From Neodontobutis hainanensis (Eukaryota > Chordata > Actinopteri > Gobiiformes > Odontobutidae): DNA of 64,000 nucleotides. Positions 58,727 to 64,000 of the stretch are shown here, piece by piece (position 1 is the first letter of the stretch; every line of letters starts with the position of its first letter). Where the stretch lies: positions 9,521,001-9,585,000 of the forward strand of contig JALDNG010000041.1 of assembly GCA_024349245.1 (NCBI GenBank), written 5' to 3'. Position numbers and translations under genes: made by a program. The notes beneath the pieces were generated by a model that did not search any database, was not told the origin of the DNA, and saw nothing but the letters and a program-made list of their open reading frames with translations.

Positions 58727-59018
58727 GCTACATCCACACAAAGAGGAAAAAAAACATTTTCTGTAAACACGGCATTTTGTGTGTGTCACACAAAACCACT
58801 GTTGTTGTTAGATTCAACTTTTGCGGGTGAAAAGACAGGCGGGGTAAGGCAACATCTTTTCAGAAAAGATGCAAACAAAAACACAATTTTGAAAACTTTG
58901 CAGTCTGGGATATGATTTTTAAATATCGTATTAGGGCTCCCAAAGAGCCGGAGCCCTGTGGATGAAACGCCCATACAATAAAAAAGCTTTGCGCGATCCG
59001 TCTCCGTGTGGACGTTAA
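58727..59018. mobile_element. Possible hAT-like miniature element with internal hairpin
   Basis: The left end catccacacaaagaggaaaa and the inverted right end cgtccacacggagacggat form imperfect terminal repeats typical of fish hAT derivatives. Inside, agggctcc (58,933-58,940) and ggagccct (58,950-58,957) form a perfect 8-bp hairpin. No transposase is present. Confidence 0.4.
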
Positions 59019-59591
59019 CTGAGAGTTAACTGAGACTTTTCCTCAGTCTACTCTAGTTTTGACACAGACCACTCACAACAATACAAATATTGATTTATTT
59101 ACTATTACTTGGATTAAATGGAAAAAGCTAATATATGGTGTAAATATGTTTTGTTGTTTGTAGTATTTGAATTTTAAAACTGCCTGTGCTATTGCTATCA
59201 ATCATGCTCTGGTCTTGGTTTTAACTTAATACATTTTTTTCTTGCTACATTCTGATCTCAGTTATGACTTGGTCTTGGTTAGTTATTATTTTTTTTTATA
59301 TTATTATCAAAAGTGCAAACAAAATTCCTTTCTATAACATTTCAAAATAAAAATGCATATGCAGTGTGTGTCATTTTGAAAGATGTAAATACTATGTAGG
59401 AAAGATGAAACATGTTACACCAATCACAGTTCAGTGTTGCCAATAAACACTCCAGCTTTGGTCCCTGTCGGGGGTTCGCTCGAGCTTCGAGGCAAACATC
59501 CGTGTATTTAAACCGCTGAGGGGTGTTCACGAGGTCAGTTTATTGCATTAGTCATTCAGAACCGTTCCCCATCTGTCGGCTCCTACCCGAA

Positions 59592-60366
59592 CGTGTTTTA
59601 CCCAGGCAGCATTCTCCCTTTGAAGAAGCAACAAATCAATGCATGGCTGTCTTGTCTGCTGTCACAGCGCTGTAACAACATCTAGAGTTTTCAACACTGA
59701 TAAGAAAACCCATCTGCCAAAGAAAATGTCTATATATTCAACATTAGCAGAAACATTACATTTCATGAAAAGTACATGACAGTTACAGATATGTATTTCA
59801 AATGTTTTACAGTTTGTGACACAAAAATAGAAATGTGATTCAACAACATAAAAACAACTGTAACCCAGTTTTATTACTTCCTATTTCAACAGCCATTCAC
59901 TCTCACATTCCTTCACTAAGGGCAGTTTTGGTTCCTCAATTCACCTGCACATGTTTTTGGACAGTGAGAGGAAGCCTGAACCCAGAGAGAGAACCTACGG
60001 TAACAGAGGCAGGACATGCAGACTCCTCACGGAAAGGCCAAGTGTCGGGCCGGCCTGGGGATTGTGATCTTATAATTGCACATTTCCCAAAACAAACGTA
60101 CATCCAAGGAGCACGTGGAGGGACCATAAAATTGTCATCTCTTCACCAATTTGGATGAAATCTAGGTTTAATGGACAAATATAATAAATCAAGGTAAGAT
60201 TACAGTCACTTATACTGGAATCGTAAAAAGATAACAAATCTTCTTGTTGACTTGGTTGTCTTACCTGGGTCACATTTTACTTTCAGACAGCATTTAGGGT
60301 GTAAAAAAAAAGAAAAAGAAATCGATGCATGCTTGTCTTGTCCGCTGTCACAATGTTGTAACAACT
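59592..60366. repeat. Diverged direct repeats about 690 bp apart
   Basis: Positions 59,632-59,678 (caaatcaatgcatggctgtc then ttgtctgctgtcacagcgc) and 60,318-60,365 (aaatcgatgcatgcttgtc then ttgtccgctgtcacaatg) align closely and both end tgtaacaac. Upstream strings gacagcatttagggt and caggcagcattctccc also correspond. The intervening sequence contains the repeat at 59,885-60,066. Possibly a tandem duplication into which a repeat inserted. Confidence 0.65.
59885..60066 (-). mobile_element. SINE-like repeat, second family
   Basis: Plus strand cacatgtttttggacagtga, gaggaagcctgaacccagag and gcaggacatgcagactcctc are the reversed body of the 34.3-kb repeat. The tRNA-like head end (after cggcctggggatt) is decayed. 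Confidence 0.65.
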
Positions 60367-60369
60367 GTC

Positions 60370-62195
60370 CGGAGATTAAGCAGACATTGAGACACGGCCG
60401 GGCTGGGAGCTGTGGGTTCACTTACCCCACGGTGTGTGAGGCCATTAAGGGTTTGTACTCACGCCAGAGGCACGGCTGTCGTTCCTGCTCATTCTCTGGC
60501 AGGCAGAAGCCAAGGCAGCGCTGTACACATGCACACGCGCCGACATGAATGAATCAGGCACTGAGGAGAGGCATCCAGTTTGGAGTGGCAGCTCAAATGT
60601 TGTAGGCACAGTGCTGACTCGAAGTGCGCTCACATGGGGTTTTACAATGATACAATTAAGTCTTGTATCGCAGTTGTACCAGCCACTCAGAAAGAAGAAC
60701 ATCTCCAATAATGAGCGCCATCTATGCAAGCTGTCTTCCCTCTGGTTATACTCGGAAACCCACTCGGGCTTCCTCCCACTCAGCGTGATCTCACTGCCTT
60801 ATCAACTCATGCACATATTCAAGAACAGTGGCAGCTGCTAAACATCTGCTTCACGTATCTGCGGCACAAAGCACTATTACTTTTCTATACTAGTGGCTTT
60901 GTGCACTAATGCATTCTCACACTGTGCTATGCTATACTATGCTGTAGTATGCTAATGGAAAAGCACACCATTTGGGCCTCCATGATGCTCCATGTGCTGA
61001 AGGGTGTCCTTGGTTTATTCATGGAGGTTGCAGTAAACTCTGGTTTATGCCAAGTTACACAATCCCAAGATAGTATTGAGCACGAACAGGATCATGCTGA
61101 TCAACAGACTGCAGCGCTCGTGATTAAGACATTGCAAAGCCATTACTTGCTTTAAACATTTAAATACATTTCAATGCTAAACCAAACTGGAAGTCAGCGG
61201 AGGTTAACATAAATAGTATAACATCCGTGCTGTGTGTTTACAGAAATTATCCACGTTTTAAATCAACAGAGTGCTTTTAGCATCATTTACAAAGACCTTT
61301 AAGTCGAGTACATGACTCTAGATTTGCAGGCAAAGAGAGAAGACTGATGCCACATCAATGCTGCTAGTACTAGTTCCAGTCCCAGCCTCAAAACCAAAGG
61401 CAGGAACATAAACCTAGTTATTTTTTTTCTCTATTATTGTTTTGTTAGCATTGCACATTCATATGAAGGAAATGCTTCAAAGTAACACTCTGCTACTTTT
61501 TACTAGAAAATGCACATCCACAAAAACATAAAAATATGTAGCCTCAAAATTGTTGATGGTTCACTGGCAAATACAGGTAGAATAACACCTATTTCATAGA
61601 TTCTGTGTGCTTGTCTCTTCAGGGACAACACTGTCTAACTAAGGGACTGTCTGAGTGACACGTTGCCATCGCATGAGAACAGAGTTGTCATATCAACACA
61701 ATTCTGCACACATCCTCTACATACAAGGTACATATTGACACATTCGTCCATAGAGACTTTACAGCAGCGCAGTTGCAAAGAGAGTCCTTCACAGGCTGCA
61801 CACCAGAGAGAAAACGTCACATAGTGTTTCTTTAATTTAGAAAGTGAGGCATGAATGACCCTATTGTGCTTAATCTGATTCCCTGACAAAATGGGAACAT
61901 GACAAAGCTGCATTTCACGTCAATTATAAAAGCACCCTCCGTTACAGTCAGACATTAAATCCGCATACGGCGAATTAGTCAGGAAATGTCCTAATTCCTT
62001 TCGACTGTCCCGGATGTATTACGTTGTCGCCAGGATAAGAGCTATCCAAATTAAGAAGGAAGGTAGCTTCAATGCTTGCTTTCCTACCTACTTCAGCATA
62101 GAGACCTCTGGATGTTCCTTACCAAACAATAAGAAGCTTACAGCCATCTATCTAAATTTAAAATCTAAAACATTTAATCACGGCCAGTGTTCTCC
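60370..62195. other. 1.8-kb stretch without an assigned feature
   Basis: Overlapping 60-98-codon frames occur on both strands near 60,445-60,909 without domains. Short imperfect repeats of ctatgctatac lie near 60,925-60,955. No exon recognised. Confidence 0.35.
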
Positions 62196-62199
62196 ATTT

Positions 62200-63652
62200 A
62201 ACGGGGGTCAGTCTCCGATGCCTGTCGTGGCGGCAATCTGGTGGTGGACACCAAAAGTAAGGGATACCGTCAAGCTGAAGAAGGAGACCTACCGAGCCTG
62301 GTTGGCTCGTGGGACTCCTGAGACAGCTGATCTGTCCCGGCAGGCTAAGCAGACTGCAGACCAGATGGTTGTGAAGGCTAAAACTCGGGTCTGGGAGGAG
62401 TTCGGTGAGGCCATGGAAAAGGACGGCCTCGAAGAAATTCTGGCAAGCCTCAGGTGCCCTGCCAACACTGTTTACAGTGAAGGTGGGAATCTGCTGACAT
62501 TAACTGGAGACATTGTTGGACGGTGGAAGGAATACGTTTACATTTAAATGTATTCATTTATCTGATGCTTTTATCCAAAGCGACTTACATTGTTCTAATG
62601 TAATTACCAGTGTTACAGCTACTGGAGGCAAGGTGGGTTAAGTGTCTTGCCCAAGGACACAACGACAGTATTAACTGTGGGGAGAGTGGGAATCGAACCG
62701 CCTACCTACCGGTTGAAGGACGACCGCTCTACCACTGACCCACTGAGCTACTCCCGCCCCGAATATTTCGAGGATCTCCTCAACCCCACCGACACGTCTT
62801 CCACTGAGGAAGCAGAGGCCGAGGGCTCAGAAGTGGTCTCGTCAATCACCCGGGCTGAAGTCACTGAGGTAGTTGGGAAGCTCCTCGGTGGCAACGCACC
62901 GGAGGTGGATGAGATACGCCCTGAGTACCTCAAGTCTCTGGATGTTGTGGGGCTGTCTTGGTTGAAATGCCTTTGCAACATCGCGTGGCGGTCGGGGACA
63001 GTACTTCTGGACTGGCAGACTGGGGTGGTGGTCCTTCTTTTTAAGAAAGTTCCAACTACAGAGGGATCACACTCCTCAGCCTCCCTGGGAAATTCTATGC
63101 CAGGGTACTGGAGAGGAGAACGCGGCCGATAGTTGAACCTCAGATTCAGGAGGAACAATGCAGTTTTCGTCCCTGTCGTGGAACACTGGACCAGCTCTAT
63201 ACCCTCTCCAGGCTGCTGGAGGGTTTATGGGAGTTTGCCCAACCAGTCCACATGTGTTTTGTGGATCTGGAGAAGGCATTCGACTGTGTCCCTCATGGCG
63301 CCCTGTGGGGGGTGCTCTGGGAGTATGGGGTCCGGTGCCCTTGGGTGAGGAGCTCGGTCACTCGGGAGGAGCTTAAAGTACAGCTGCTGCTCCTCCACAT
63401 CAAGAGGAGCCAGCTGAGGTGGCTCGGGCATCTGTTTCAGATGTCTCCTGGACGCCTCCCTAGGGAGGTGTTCTGGGCATGTCCAACCGGGAGGAGGCCC
63501 CGGGGAAGACATAGGACACGATGGCCTGGGAAAGCCTCGGCATCCCCACGGAAGAGCTGGAGGAAGTGTCTGGGGAGAGGGAAGTCTGGGCATCTCTGCT
63601 TAGACTGTTGCCCCCGCGATAAGCCGTAGAAGATGAATGGATGGATGGATGG
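62200..63652 (+). pseudogene. Rex3-like LINE, internally deleted and split by a SINE
   Basis: Before the SINE the frame reads WWTPKVRDTVKLKKETYRAW and ends GRWKEY. After it come FEDLLNPTDTSS, EVVGKLLGGNAPEVDEIRPE and then, after a frameshift, MCFVDLEKAFDCVPHGALWG (first catalytic aspartate block of reverse transcriptase). The sequence then jumps near 63,345 to LLLLHIKRSQLRWLGHLFQM, GRLPREVFWACPTGRRPRGR and a 3' end gaatggatggatggatgga. The YxDD active site and surrounding several hundred codons are deleted, and an 18-base loss lies near 63,045. A GATG tail is a reported hallmark of Rex3. Confidence 0.85.
62535..62760 (-). mobile_element. Full-length tRNA-derived SINE nested in the LINE
   Basis: Reverse complement of the 11,034 family: the tail (catttaaatgtattcattta then tctgatgcttttatccaaag) is at the left and the head (reverse of gagtagctcagtggg) at the right, ending cccgcccc at 62,760. 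B-box reverse ggaatcgaacc is intact. The target word gaata occurs on both sides (62,530-62,534 and 62,761-62,765), a likely target-site duplication. Removing it restores LINE sequence. Confidence 0.88.
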
Positions 63653-63697
63653 ACTTTTGATGCTTATTGATAATAAATCTATTATTAATTTGCACAG

Positions 63698-63878
63698 GCA
63701 CCGAGGCCAGAATGCCTAACAGGAGTGTGTCGTGTGACACAGACACACTGATGGAGTCTTTCACAGACTGTCCCAGGGCAACAATCTTTTCATCAATAAA
63801 GATGAAAAGATGTGACGTGTCCACTGATGACTCAAGCTACCATCCAGATGGAGCTGAGAGCGCCATGAACTGTACCAG
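63698..63878 (+). CDS. Candidate coding exon, gene unidentified
   Basis: A 181-bp segment lies between an acceptor ttaatttgcacag (ends 63,697) and a donor accag|gtattg (63,878/63,879). It is open throughout. The first ATG (63,712) starts MPNRSVSCDTDTLMESFTD, then CPRATIFSSIKMKRCDVSTD and DSSYHPDGAESAMNCTR. It is polar and rich in Ser, Asp and Cys, unlike nearby repeats. It begins 46 bp after the LINE tail. If real, the gene continues beyond the right edge. I recognise no family. Could be an internal or first coding exon. Confidence 0.45.
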
Positions 63879-64000
63879 GTATTGTTTTTAGTCCCATTCG
63901 AGTTTTCAGTTATATTTGACTGTTCTAAATTAAAAACTACATGTTTCTAAATACTTTAGATTTTCTTTACTTTTACATAGGGTCTTCAATGAAGTGTTAC

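Noticed and set aside
59835..60158. 107-codon frame as a gene
   Set aside because: Most of it is the reversed SINE-like repeat at 59,885-60,066.

Overview
The window looks like AT-rich intergenic or intronic DNA of a ray-finned fish, probably a percomorph teleost. The evidence is the repeat content: tRNA-headed SINEs whose tails resemble those of fish SINEs, a LINE ending in a GATG tail as described for Rex3, several Tc1/mariner lineages known from fish genomes, hAT-style miniature elements, and long GT, AC and AT microsatellites. Family names come from recalled consensus sequences, not from a search. I see no complete protein-coding gene, no operon, no RNA gene apart from tRNA-like SINE heads, no CRISPR array and no viral gene.

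Layout. Positions 506-4165 are a 3.66-kb minisatellite of about 305 twelve-base units with a second level of organisation: a 1,149-bp block bounded by a distinctive short unit. From 4.2 to 16.5 kb there are scattered SINE and LINE fragments, a miniature element nested in a SINE (9.8-10.3 kb), three repeat-free blocks that could be conserved regulatory sequence, and a 624-bp element with long terminal inverted repeats. Between 17.5 and 29 kb lie an (A)n tract, an 81-bp GT run, a well-bounded internally deleted Tc1 element (20,009-20,813), two same-strand fragments of an L1-type LINE (24.7-25.3 and 28.0-28.7 kb), and the 3' end of a second LINE between them. From 29 to 54 kb recognisable repeats are sparser: a second SINE-like family (mostly minus strand), two decayed Tc1/mariner transposases (37.9-38.4 and 49.7-49.9 kb), a 272-bp inverted-repeat element (43.5 kb) and a 67-bp AT run. 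From 54 to 64 kb there are two diverged local duplications, an L2-type LINE tail, and a Rex3-like LINE (62.2-63.65 kb) that has lost its reverse transcriptase active site and is split by a SINE.

Possible host coding sequence is limited to three candidate exons: an Ig-domain-like exon on the minus strand (41,959-42,134), a short ATG exon with a strong splice donor (46,640-46,761) and an ATG exon bounded by acceptor and donor at the right edge (63,698-63,878). None could be assigned to a named gene. The last suggests a transcription unit may continue to the right of the window.

No set of genes acts together here. The story is of mobile-element layering: LINEs supply the class of machinery that SINEs depend on, insertions are nested, and nearly every copy is dead. 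I found no convincing new biological system. The most unusual object is the hierarchical 12-bp minisatellite.
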